Source: Acidobacteriota bacterium
Lineage (GTDB): Bacteria > Acidobacteriota > Terriglobia > Acidiferrales > UBA7541
NCBI GenBank assembly: GCA_003161495.1
Contig: PMOP01000177.1
Coordinates: 1,290-10,701 of the forward strand
Direction: 5' to 3'
DNA length: 9,412 bases
The notes under the pieces are model-generated. The model was not told the origin of the DNA, searched no databases, and saw only the letters and a program-made list of their open reading frames with translations. Positions within the stretch are counted from its first letter, which is position 1. Every line of letters starts with the position of its first letter. Made by a program: the position numbers and the translations under genes. Shown one piece after another: positions 1 to 5,700 of the stretch.

Positions 1-1
1 C

Positions 2-346
2 GACCGAAAGTACCCGGGCGCATTTTGGACGACCTGGGGCCCGTTGCTGAACGCTAAGCGGCCCGAGATTACGTTGGAGACGGCCGACAAATTTGTGACC
101 AGGATGTTTGAAACCAATCCGGACTTCGTCTTCACCGTGACACGCGATTTCGTGCGTAATTGCCAAAACCCGATCCTTGTCCTGCCGGACGACGTCCCCC
201 CGCACCCTTACGCCGTCGCCATGGAGTGCGTGATGCTCGCGCCGAAAGCCGAAGTGAGCATCTTCCCCTGGAAAGAGCCGAAAGAGCGGATTCCGCTGGC
301 CGTGCGCCAAATCCATTCCTTTCTCAAGGCGCATCAGACTGCGTAG
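2..346 (+). CDS. Alpha/beta-fold hydrolase, C-terminal part (5' end outside the window)
   Basis: The reading frame is open from the left edge to a TAG at 344-346, so only about 114 C-terminal residues are present. A TTG at 44 is unlikely to be the start, because the frame continues upstream with protein-like sequence (DRKYPGAFWTTWGPLL). The segment PILVLPDDVPPHPYAVAMEC followed by APKAEVSIFPWKEPKERI and a final helix VRQIHSFLKAH resembles the last strands and helix of alpha/beta hydrolases. There the loop after the PILVLP strand normally carries the acidic catalytic residue and the histidine lies near the end. The nucleophile elbow and oxyanion region lie outside the window, so the substrate cannot be inferred. 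The family call is from remembered pattern, and a non-catalytic relative is possible. The next annotated gene is far downstream, so this is probably the end of a transcription unit. Confidence 0.72.
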   Translation, partial: DRKYPGAFWTTWGPLLNAKRPEITLETADKFVTRMFETNPDFVFTVTRDFVRNCQNPILVLPDDVPPHPYAVAMECVMLAPKAEVSIFPWKEPKERIPLAVRQIHSFLKAHQTA

Positions 347-372
347 ACGGCGGCGTCTATTCGACAGGGTGG

Positions 373-564
373 TCAAGGTTCCTTGTAGATCACTGCGTGC
401 GCGTGCTTCGCCGGGATTGCCGCATCCTCGGCCTTTGTAAGCGGAACAGCTTTCTCTCCGTCGCGAACGGATTCCGCACGCATGAATTCATCGAAACCCG
501 GCGCCGAGAAAACACAAATTATAGGCATTGATTCAACCAAAACCCTGCTCTTCGAGAATAGCAA
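373..564 (-). pseudogene. Possible remnant of a small minus-strand gene (cupin-like C-terminus?)
   Basis: A 63-codon minus-strand frame ends at a TGA (complement of 373-375). From an internal ATG at 528 it reads MPIICVFSAPGFDEFMRAES, later PAKHAHAVIYKEP. The pattern of a hydrophobic strand, then APGFDEFMR, resembles the last strand and helix of some cupin proteins (typically TPGGFE.FFRE), but the barrel strands and metal ligands are missing. It could therefore be a 3' fragment of a decayed gene. No good Shine-Dalgarno sequence is visible. A chance ORF is nearly as likely. The stretch 347-626 holds nothing else that I can support. Confidence 0.22.
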
Positions 565-581
565 GGACGGGGCACCCCAAC

Positions 582-610
582 CTCATATTGTTACCGCACG
601 TAACTATAAT
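582..610 (+). promoter_or_regulatory. AT-rich promoter-like segment with a consensus -10 hexamer
   Basis: TATAAT at 605-610 is a perfect sigma-70 -10 hexamer in a markedly AT-rich patch (about 583-628) between GC-richer sequences. The hexamer 17 nt upstream, CTCATA at 582-587, is a poor -35. It would start transcripts near 617, about 10 nt before the small ORF at 627 and about 140 nt before the HAD gene. The reverse complement is also AT-rich and could serve the opposite strand. Confidence 0.25.
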
Positions 611-626
611 TATCTAGTATCTATAA

Positions 627-758
627 ATGCGTCGTAGACAATCAACTGCACTGCCGGCAACCGGCGTTGTGATCGGCGATTGCGGACTGCCTTTGTCCGA
701 TTGGCACAGGATTCGCGCAATGGATTACGATGGTGGAGAGGAGACGAGCGCAGCGTGA
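627..758 (+). CDS. Possible 43-residue small ORF overlapping the start of the HAD gene
   Basis: ATG at 627 opens a 43-codon frame beginning MRRRQSTALPATGVVIGDCG, with SDWHRIRAMDYDGGEE near its end. Its TGA (756-758) overlaps the GTG start of the next gene in a GTGA arrangement. Such overlaps often mark translational coupling. There is no Shine-Dalgarno sequence before the ATG, but a consensus -10 hexamer lies 17 nt upstream, so a near-leaderless mRNA is possible. I recognise no domain. It may be a real small protein, a translated leader for the HAD gene, or chance. The overlap geometry is seen in the sequence; the coding claim is inference. Confidence 0.28.
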   Translation: MRRRQSTALPATGVVIGDCGLPLSDWHRIRAMDYDGGEETSAA

Positions 759-1351
759 GTCTGAAATTGCCAGCCGGCAAGTTTGCGGCCTACTTATTCG
801 ACTGCGACGGCACCATCGTCGATTCGATGCCTCTTCATTACCTTGCCTGGAAGATGGCGCTTGCGGAATGGAATTGCACATTTGACGAGCAGCTTTTCTA
901 TGCCTGGGGCGGTACTCCGACAGCGGAGATTGTTTCTTTGCTCAACAAAATGCAGGGCCTGCACATGCCGATCGAAGCTGTGGCCTCCCGAAAGGAGAAT
1001 CTTTATCTCGAACGGCTTTCGCAGCTGAAGGCCATACCTGATGTTGTGGAGCAGATTGAGGCGCAGTATGGACGGATTCCTTTTGCCGTAGTGTCGGGGA
1101 ACACCCGTGAGTCCGTAACGGCTTCTCTTCTCGCGGTCAAACTCTTCGATAAATTTGACGTACTCGTATGCGCTGGAGACTACAAGAGGGGCAAACCTGA
1201 CCCTGAATCTTATCTGCTTGCCGCCGCCAAACTCGGAGTCGCGCCCGAAACTTGTCTGGTTTTTGAAGATGCAGACATGGGTATTGAAGCAGCCGACGCT
1301 GCGAGCATGGCCTCCGTGAAAATTCCTCCGCCCTGGGAAAGAGGCGCCTGA
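755..1351 (+). CDS. HAD-superfamily hydrolase, beta-phosphoglucomutase/phosphatase-like
   Basis: This 198-residue protein has all four HAD motifs. Motif I is LFDCDGTIVDS (nucleophile Asp16, general acid/base Asp18). Motif II is VVSGNTRES (Ser114). Motif III is the lysine of KRGKPDPESYLLAA (Lys147). Motif IV is CLVFEDADMGIEAADAA (Glu171-Asp172, Mg2+ site). The helical stretch between motifs I and II fits the C1 cap of the beta-phosphoglucomutase/YqaB group, soluble Mg2+-dependent enzymes that act on small phosphorylated sugars or related metabolites. Length is normal for that group, and the specific substrate cannot be told. I chose GTG at 755 because GGAGAGGAG lies at 734-742 and the conserved domain starts about 10 residues later. 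Upstream TTG codons would only add non-homologous sequence. The start overlaps the stop of a possible small ORF. Two copies of an interspersed element follow the gene. Confidence 0.93.
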   Translation: MSLKLPAGKFAAYLFDCDGTIVDSMPLHYLAWKMALAEWNCTFDEQLFYAWGGTPTAEIVSLLNKMQGLHMPIEAVASRKENLYLERLSQLKAIPDVVEQIEAQYGRIPFAVVSGNTRESVTASLLAVKLFDKFDVLVCAGDYKRGKPDPESYLLAAAKLGVAPETCLVFEDADMGIEAADAASMASVKIPPPWERGA

Positions 1352-1371
1352 CCTAACTGGAATGCACCAAG

Positions 1372-1447
1372 GCCCGAGAAGTTTATCGTCACGTGGGAAT
1401 TCCAGATTCCCAGTTGACGAGAACCCCGTTTCACAGGACTTATCCTA
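1372..1447 (+). repeat. Interspersed element copy 1 (5' half)
   Basis: This copy aligns with the 3934-4111 copy over TTATCGTCA.GTGGGA, then TTCCCAGTTGACG and CCGTTT. It contains a hairpin GGGAAT(1395-1400)/ATTCCC(1406-1411), then TTGACG at 1414-1419, then a hairpin AGGA-CTTA-TCCT (1435-1446). The first hairpin matches GGGATAC/GTTTCCC in the other copy with different paired bases. The 3' half, with the Shine-Dalgarno and ATG block, is absent. It lies right after the HAD gene stop. Confidence 0.6.
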
Positions 1448-1467
1448 ACATTGCGATTTCACTGTCT

Positions 1468-1519
1468 GACGAGTTGACGGGAATACTCGCGTCTCCCAGG
1501 ACACGATGTGTTCCAATAG
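1468..1519 (+). repeat. Interspersed element copy 2 (core only, diverged)
   Basis: The sequence GTTGACGGGAA at 1473-1483, then CGCGTCTCCCAGGAC, resembles the core of the other copies (TTGACGGTAACGCCGTTT, then GGGAC). A hairpin GGACAC-GAT-GTGTTCC (1499-1514, one bulged base) follows at the expected place, and CCAATAGCC after it recalls CCAATAGGCC of the 3934-4111 copy. It lies about 100 nt upstream of the first secreted-protein gene. It is the weakest member of the family. The rest of 1352-1615 shows no gene. Confidence 0.42.
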
Positions 1520-1615
1520 CCTCAGCTTTAACAAAGTCCAGGATCGTAACTGGTGCATTTTCTTAACGGGGAGATTGGAACGAAAGCTGCCCCTCGAAAT
1601 GGCAGGGGGACTTAC

Positions 1616-2224
1616 ATGCACGTGAATCGAGTGTTTTGGTTTTCCCATTTGACGTTCCAGCGGGCACTCCTTAGTGCAGCCATCAGCGTTCTTGCGATGG
1701 CCTTATCTACATGGGGACAAACCTCCGAACCAAAATCGGTTGATAATACCAAGCAGGTCCATTGGTACAAATACATCAATCGTGAGTACGGCTTTTCTTT
1801 TTGGTACCCGGACACGTACAAGACACAGCCGCTGCCCACACGCAATGACGCCGGTATCCGAGGGAATCGATTGCTCTTGTTGCGACGGAGCGACAACCCA
1901 GACGCGAGAATCTGGATCAGCATAGATATCCGGCCATTCAACTTGCACACTTTGGCGGAGGATAACGCTCCTAGGAATTGGGAACCTAACCAGGGCCCCA
2001 TACCGCCCCCAAAGGGCCAACGGGTTGGTCGCCATGTTTTCTACATTTATGGTGGTGGCGATACCGGCCCCCTCTTTGTTCCAGATAGAGATTTCGTGAA
2101 GGTCAAAGGCAAGGTCCTCGAATTCCTGTTCGATGGGCCGTATGATATTGAGCAAGGCAATGCACCTACTAAGGAAACTCAACAACTTGAATCCAAGATA
2201 CTGAAGACTCTTCGGACGTTCTAA
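1616..2224 (+). CDS. Secreted protein of unknown function, paralog 1 (PsbP-like fold possible)
   Basis: This 202-residue protein has an N-terminal signal peptide: basic and hydrophobic residues to about 35, ending ALSTWGQT with likely cleavage near the Gly-Gln. The mature part begins with NTKQVHWYKYINREYGFSFW and ends with KETQQLESKILKTLRTF. A Y.NREYGFSFWYP opening and a C-terminal helix of the ..ILKTLRTF type recur in exported proteins with a PsbP/Mog1-like fold. That assignment is a guess from pattern; no catalytic motif is visible. ATG at 1616 is preferred because GCAGGGGGA lies just upstream (1602-1610); an earlier TTG at 1553 would hide the signal peptide. The next gene, 31 nt downstream, is clearly a paralog (roughly half the residues identical by eye), so the pair is probably a tandem duplication transcribed together. 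Confidence 0.84.
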   Translation: MHVNRVFWFSHLTFQRALLSAAISVLAMALSTWGQTSEPKSVDNTKQVHWYKYINREYGFSFWYPDTYKTQPLPTRNDAGIRGNRLLLLRRSDNPDARIWISIDIRPFNLHTLAEDNAPRNWEPNQGPIPPPKGQRVGRHVFYIYGGGDTGPLFVPDRDFVKVKGKVLEFLFDGPYDIEQGNAPTKETQQLESKILKTLRTF

Positions 2225-2255
2225 CTTTTCAACCGGATCGTGTGAAGGATAGTAC

Positions 2256-2897
2256 ATGCATGCTACCAAAGCTTCATCGGTGTTCGTTCTCGAGTCTGGT
2301 CTGCGGCGTGCGAGAGTGATTTTGGCGACCGCGTTCATCCTTGTATTGCCTGCGACAACGTGGGGGCAAACACTCACTCCGAAACCCGGTGACAATACGA
2401 AACAATCCCACTGGTGCAAATACGCTAATCGGGAATACGGATTTTCATTTTGGTATCCCGATACTTACAGGCCATTGCGGACATCACCTCCCAGTGATGA
2501 AGAGAAGGAGTCTAGGCCCTACGACAGGGGCTTGCTCTTGTTGCGACCTTTCGATGATCCAGATGCAGGAATTTGGATTAACATAGACGTGCGACCATTC
2601 AGCCTAGGAGCCATTGCACAAGAGTTTGCCCCAAGAGGTTCTGAACCCAGCACGCGACAACCACTCCCAAAGGGCCATCGAACTGGCAACCACGTTTTCT
2701 ATTACTACGGTGGTGTCGGTGGTGGGCCTGGTAACAATCCTGATACCTATTTGGTGAATGTGAATGGCAAGACTCTCCAAATTCAATTCGATGGGCCATA
2801 TACACATGGTCTCGACATACCTACTGATGAAACAAAAAAGCTTGAACCTAAGATATTGAAAACTCTTCGGACATTTCAGGTAGCAGCCAAGTCTTGA
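2256..2897 (+). CDS. Secreted protein of unknown function, paralog 2
   Basis: This 213-residue protein has a signal peptide (hydrophobic VILATAFILVLPATTWG, cleavage near WG-QT). The mature domain is colinear with paralog 1: shared NTKQ.HW.KY.NREYGFSFWYPDTY, GLLLLR..D.PDA.IWI.ID.RPF, HVFY.YGG, FDGPY, T.ET..LE.KILKTLRTF. It differs by a longer insertion after PDTY (residues about 75-92) and by a short tail, VAAKS. GAAGGA at 2244-2249 sits six bases before the ATG. It probably acts in the periplasm or outside the cell; role unknown. It is likely co-transcribed with paralog 1. The end faces greB convergently with 106 nt between them, in which I see no convincing terminator hairpin. Confidence 0.87.
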   Translation: MHATKASSVFVLESGLRRARVILATAFILVLPATTWGQTLTPKPGDNTKQSHWCKYANREYGFSFWYPDTYRPLRTSPPSDEEKESRPYDRGLLLLRPFDDPDAGIWINIDVRPFSLGAIAQEFAPRGSEPSTRQPLPKGHRTGNHVFYYYGGVGGGPGNNPDTYLVNVNGKTLQIQFDGPYTHGLDIPTDETKKLEPKILKTLRTFQVAAKS

Positions 2898-3003
2898 TAA
2901 GTCCGCATATCGGAAACTGGCTTTTTGGCCTCGCGGAGCGGTTGAGTCGGCACCGTTTCTCAGATGGGATTGGCGACGGGACAGGCGATTCAGGCGGCTT
3001 GGT

Positions 3004-3618
3004 CTAGGAGCCTTCGACCTTGGGCGTCGACTGAGCTCCTGGCGGTTCGCGGAAAGGATCCATCGGAATCGGCGCATACTCGACGTCGATGATCTCGAGA
3101 TGTTCCGTCTTCGCTGGCGCGTGCAGGTCCACGCGATCCCCGGGGCGCGCCTTCATTAGCGCAATGGCGAGAGGCGAGCGCCAGCTGATGTGGCCGCGAT
3201 CGAGGTTCACCTCGTCGGTGCCGACGATCGAGACGACGTGTTTGAGGCCGGCGGCGTCCTTGTAGGTCACGGTTGCGCCGAAAAAGACGCGCGCAGCGGC
3301 TGGTCCCGGCCGCGGAGCGGCGGGGTCGACAACCACGGCGGCGTCAATGCGTTTCGTGAGAAAGCGAATCCGCGAATCGATCTGGCCTAATCGTCTTTTG
3401 CCGTAATGGTAGTCGGCGTTTTCACTGCGGTCCCCGTTACTCGCAGCCCACGCTACGACCTCTACAACTGCGGGCCGCTCGCGACTCAGCAGGAACCGAT
3501 GTTCGTCTTTCAGCCGCTGCAACCCGGCGGGCGTGATGTAATTTTTGAGCGGCGGTCCGGGTTCGTCTCGCACCGGTTCTCTGAGCGGTCGCTTTGTTCG
3601 CATTTGCGAATCTGCCAT
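3004..3618 (-). CDS. greB: Transcription elongation factor GreB
   Basis: This is a 204-residue GreA/GreB-family factor. Gre factors enter the secondary channel of RNA polymerase and stimulate cleavage of backtracked RNA. The N-terminal coiled coil starts at ITPAGLQRLKDEH (about residue 28). It carries the GreB-type sequence VVAWAASNGDRSENADY; Asp63 and Glu66 correspond to the acidic tip residues. KRRLGQIDSRIRFLTKRID is the returning helix. The FKBP-like C-terminal domain follows (VFFGATVTYKDAAG, IVGTDEVN, SPLAIALMKARPGDRV). ATG at 3618 gives a roughly 25-residue basic extension and there is a tail of about 20 residues after the usual end, so the protein is longer than the roughly 158-residue E. 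coli GreB. A longer frame to 3729 is open, but its extra residues look non-coding. No clear Shine-Dalgarno sequence is present. ATG at 3603 is an alternative start. Confidence 0.95.
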   Translation of the reverse strand: MADSQMRTKRPLREPVRDEPGPPLKNYITPAGLQRLKDEHRFLLSRERPAVVEVVAWAASNGDRSENADYHYGKRRLGQIDSRIRFLTKRIDAAVVVDPAAPRPGPAAARVFFGATVTYKDAAGLKHVVSIVGTDEVNLDRGHISWRSPLAIALMKARPGDRVDLHAPAKTEHLEIIDVEYAPIPMDPFREPPGAQSTPKVEGS

Positions 3619-3631
3619 GGGATTTCGTGTA

Positions 3632-3808
3632 CTAGTCGGTGACCCGATCTCGGATGGTCCGCGCCCCGGTCCCGATAATTCCTCGCATGGTAAACGTGAC
3701 GTACGCGGGCTGGATGTCGAATGATACATCGGTCTTTCCTGTGGCGCTCTTAGAAAATGCGGTTACCCGTCCGATTGCACATCGAGGCGAAGAAGTTTGC
3801 GGTTTCAC
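3632..3808 (-). pseudogene. Possible gene fragment directly upstream of greB
   Basis: A minus-strand frame stops at TAG (complement of 3632-3634), 13 nt before the greB ATG. Back to a GTG at 3808 it reads 58 residues, including SKSATGKTDVSFDIQPAYVT and FTMRGIIGTGARTIRD. Codons in the last 40 are rich in C or G at the third position, and alternating hydrophobics suggest beta strands. This is more protein-like than the overlapping frame that would extend greB. No plausible full-length start lies further up, so it may be the 3' end of a decayed gene once in operon with greB. I do not recognise the family. Chance coding is possible. Confidence 0.25.
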
Positions 3809-3924
3809 CTGAGCGTTGAGCCGATGAGGTGCCCATTTCCAATTAATTGTTTGTGTTCGAGCTGTAGGCGCACACTCGTTCCGAGCAGATGGTTGGCAAA
3901 CTCGAGGTTACCCTCGGGTGAAAC
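3802..3924. repeat. Long-range 12-bp inverted repeat before the VOC-gene leader
   Basis: GTTTCACCTGAG at 3802-3813 and CTCGGGTGAAAC at 3913-3924 are complementary at 11 of 12 positions, and the odd pair is G-U if transcribed rightward. They enclose about 100 nt and end 10 nt before the interspersed element at 3934. It could be the basal stem of a larger RNA domain. Apart from this and the minus-strand fragment, 3619-3933 holds no gene I can support. Confidence 0.3.
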
Positions 3925-3933
3925 TCGGATAGA

Positions 3934-4111
3934 GCCTGAGAAATCCTGCTTATCGTCATGTGGGATACTCTGTTTCCCAGTTGACGGTAACGCCGTTTGG
4001 GACTTGGCCGCCAGAGCCTCCCAATAGGCCTACTCCGGTAGCAAATTAGTTGTGTCGAGGGCAGGAGAAACGTACGATGACGGACCGTGAGGTCCCAATC
4101 GGAAATTCTGG
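3934..4111 (+). repeat. Interspersed element copy 3 (most complete), leader of the VOC gene
   Basis: This is the fullest copy. In order it has the hairpin GGGATAC/GTTTCCC (3962-3978, one mismatch) and TTGACG (3981-3986) running into the small hairpin ACGG-TAACG-CCGT (3984-3996). Then come a hairpin TTGGGA/TCCCAA (3997-4024) with inner GGC/GCC, and CTAC-TCCG-GTAG (4030-4041) with a UNCG-type loop. The conserved GTTGTGTCGAGGGCAGGAGA follows, with Shine-Dalgarno AGGAG at 4063-4067 and ATG at 4077. GGACC-GTGA-GGTCC (4082-4095) is a further hairpin. From 4041 onward it matches the 7711-7862 copy ungapped at about 51 of 71 positions by hand count. The ATG frame runs on, in frame, into the signal peptide of the VOC protein. 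Confidence 0.62.
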
Positions 4112-4160
4112 TCTACTTGCTATCGGTGGTACGAGCTTTTCAAAAGGAGTGTTTTTGCGA

Positions 4161-5074
4161 ATGCGCATCTTTAGCAGATCAAGTGCGGCTCTGTTGGTTA
4201 GTCTCCTCCTCGGATGGGCGGGTCTCCTAAATCTCTCGATGGTAAGAGCCCAGTCTCAGCGATCGTCGCAAACCGTCGCGGTCGGGCCGCAATACGATTC
4301 GACGCATGTTTATTTATCACCGGAAGATTTCGACCGCTTCGTTGCCTGCGTTCTAGCTACGTTCGGTGGCACGGCCTCGAAGGAAGGCATTGCCACGGTG
4401 ACGCCGACGCCGAGCAGTACGATGTCTCAGGTCGTTTTCACACCAGTGGGATTTTTTTCGGTTTTCGGATTCAAAACTCCTATTCCGTATCCGTTTGGCG
4501 CCGAGCGGACGGGTTATTTGGTGAGCAACATGGACGCGGCGATTCGCGCATCACGCGCGGCCGGGGCGGAGGTTATTGTCGCCCCATTCGATGATGCGAT
4601 AGGAAAGGACGCCATTATCCAATTTCCTGGCGGCGTCAACACACAGCTCTACTGGCACACCACCGCGCCGTCCTATGCGGCGCTCCAGACCATTCCCGAA
4701 AACCGGGTCTACATGTCTACGGACCGTGTCACGGCCTTCACGCGCAGTTTCCTAGCGTTCTCGCGTGGTAAGGTCGTGTCCGACGACCCGGACGCTCCCG
4801 GCGTCGAGATTGGGCGTCCCCGTGATACGTACCGGCGTATTCGCATTCAATCAAAATTTGGCAAGCTCACAATCCTGGTTACTGATGGCCACCGCCTTAC
4901 CCCTACGGACGCGAGGTGACCGGCTACGAAGTTGCGGATATCCAAGATACTCTCAGTAAAGCAAGAGCGGCAGATGTTTCCGTTCTCGTGCCAGCGTATC
5001 AATCCGACGGTCGAATCGCAGCTCTGCTGCAATTTCCAGGGGGCTACGTGGCCGAAATACATGCGTCAAGATGA
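4161..5074 (+). pseudogene. Secreted two-domain VOC/glyoxalase-family protein, interrupted by a frameshift
   Basis: The signal peptide is MRIFSRSSAALLVSLLLGWA... ending VRAQS. VOC-type module 1 runs from STHVYLSPEDFDRFVACVLA to FPGGVNTQLYWH. Module 2 runs from NRVYMSTDRVTAFTRSFLAF onward. The first frame ends at TGA 4917-4919 after LVTDGHRLTPTDAR. The next frame, without a break in sense, reads PYPYGREVTGYEVADI and ends QFPGGYVAEIHASR at TGA 5072-5074. The fused product would be about 304 residues, normal for this type. One missing base around 4885-4905 (near a CCCC run) explains it, so it is either a true inactivating mutation or a sequence error. VOC proteins use paired beta-alpha-beta-beta-beta modules, often metal-binding; the substrate here is unknown and the site is likely periplasmic. 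AAAAGGAG precedes ATG 4161 (TTG 4155 is possible). An upstream ATG at 4077, in frame with its own Shine-Dalgarno, would add 28 residues from the repeated leader. Confidence 0.82.
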
Positions 5075-5186
5075 GCGCATACTGTACCGCTGTGATCGGC
5101 GTCTAGGTCGCGATAAGTCCTGCTTCTCGGAATATGGCATTTCGCGTTATGGCGCGGATTCCGGCGTCGGGACGGCGTCGAACGGG

Positions 5187-5429
5187 CTATGGGTGAGATC
5201 GAGAATTCACAATTTGGGCTTTCAGTCGCCAATTCCACAAGTTGTTCGCATAGAGTCCGATGCAGAAAAGATTGCCGGGAAGGAATCCGAATTCGGCCGT
5301 TCGCATTCCGATCAGACAAATGATGATGCTATTTGCTCCGGCAACGACCCAGCCTTGCCACAGCTTCTTCCCGACGAGGACCGTCGAAAGGATTGTTAAG
5401 AAACACGACAAATAATCAAGCCTCAACAT
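5187..5429 (-). CDS. Small PnuC-like membrane protein, about 80 residues
   Basis: The minus-strand frame starts at ATG 5429 (GTG at 5444 would add five residues) and reads MLRLDYLSCFLTILSTVLVG, KKLWQGWVVAGANSIIICLI, then EFGFLPGNLFCIGLYANNLWNWR. It has three hydrophobic segments, about residues 4-20, 26-44 and 52-70. The pattern GKK.W.GW.V...NS and GF.P.N....GLY..N...W resembles one repeat half of nicotinamide-riboside transporters (PnuC) and the family of short PnuC-like proteins. A single half cannot be a complete transporter unless it oligomerises, so the function is open. The Shine-Dalgarno is weak (GGCGG before the ATG). It is transcribed away from the repeat copy at 5618 and converges on the VOC gene; the 112 nt between (5075-5186) show nothing else. 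Confidence 0.58.
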   Translation of the reverse strand: MLRLDYLSCFLTILSTVLVGKKLWQGWVVAGANSIIICLIGMRTAEFGFLPGNLFCIGLYANNLWNWRLKAQIVNSRSHP

Positions 5430-5444
5430 TTTCCGCCCCGCCAC

Positions 5445-5700
5445 CGAGTGTTAGAGTGCTCCATCCATCTGGTTTGCACTATATGGATCTGCGCGAGGAT
5501 GCGCTAGTGGTCGGAAGTACAGGTGCAACTAAATTTGAATTGAGATTTTCAACACAAGGAATTTCACAGCTGGTGTAGTCCGCTTCTCGAAATGAGCCTC
5601 TTGTGATGATAGGACGGATTCCCACGCTCCGGTTAGGGCGTTTCCCGGGACTTGGCCGTCAGCAACCTCGCGGTCCCTCGATTGACAAGAAACGGCGGTC
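5445..5700. other. Intergenic stretch without a supported gene
   Basis: A plus-strand frame ending at 5578 includes HPSGLHYMDLREDALVVGST followed by KFELRFSTQGISQLV, which looks mildly protein-like. It has no credible start: upstream it runs antisense through the PnuC-like gene, and ATG 5492 would give only about 29 residues. It may be a 3' remnant. The only other structure is the interspersed element at 5618-5680. Confidence 0.4.
5618..5680 (+). repeat. Interspersed element copy 4 (5' half)
   Basis: ATTCCCACGCTCCGG, then GCGTTTCCCGGGACTTGGCC and GTCAG, match the core of the 3934-4111 copy, which reads CCGTTTGGGACTTGGCC and GCCAG. A hairpin GGGAC(5647-5651)/GTCCC(5673-5677) sits where the other copies have theirs. 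The 3' half with Shine-Dalgarno and ATG is absent. It lies just beyond the 3' end of the minus-strand Crp/Fnr gene, so it does not lead a plus-strand gene here. Confidence 0.52.

Noticed and set aside
1703..2419. 238-codon minus-strand ORF across both secreted-protein genes
   Set aside because: It lies antisense to two paralogous genes with clear signal peptides and Shine-Dalgarno sites. It has no recognisable motif, and its length reflects paired codon bias.
3619..3729. N-terminal extension of GreB to 3729
   Set aside because: The extra 37 residues are rich in Ser, Pro and Arg, absent from the family, and overlap a more protein-like frame; ATG 3618 is preferred.
4932..5399. 155-codon plus-strand ORF after the VOC frameshift
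   Set aside because: Its first part overlaps the restored VOC frame, which has clear homology, and its last part is antisense to the PnuC-like gene.
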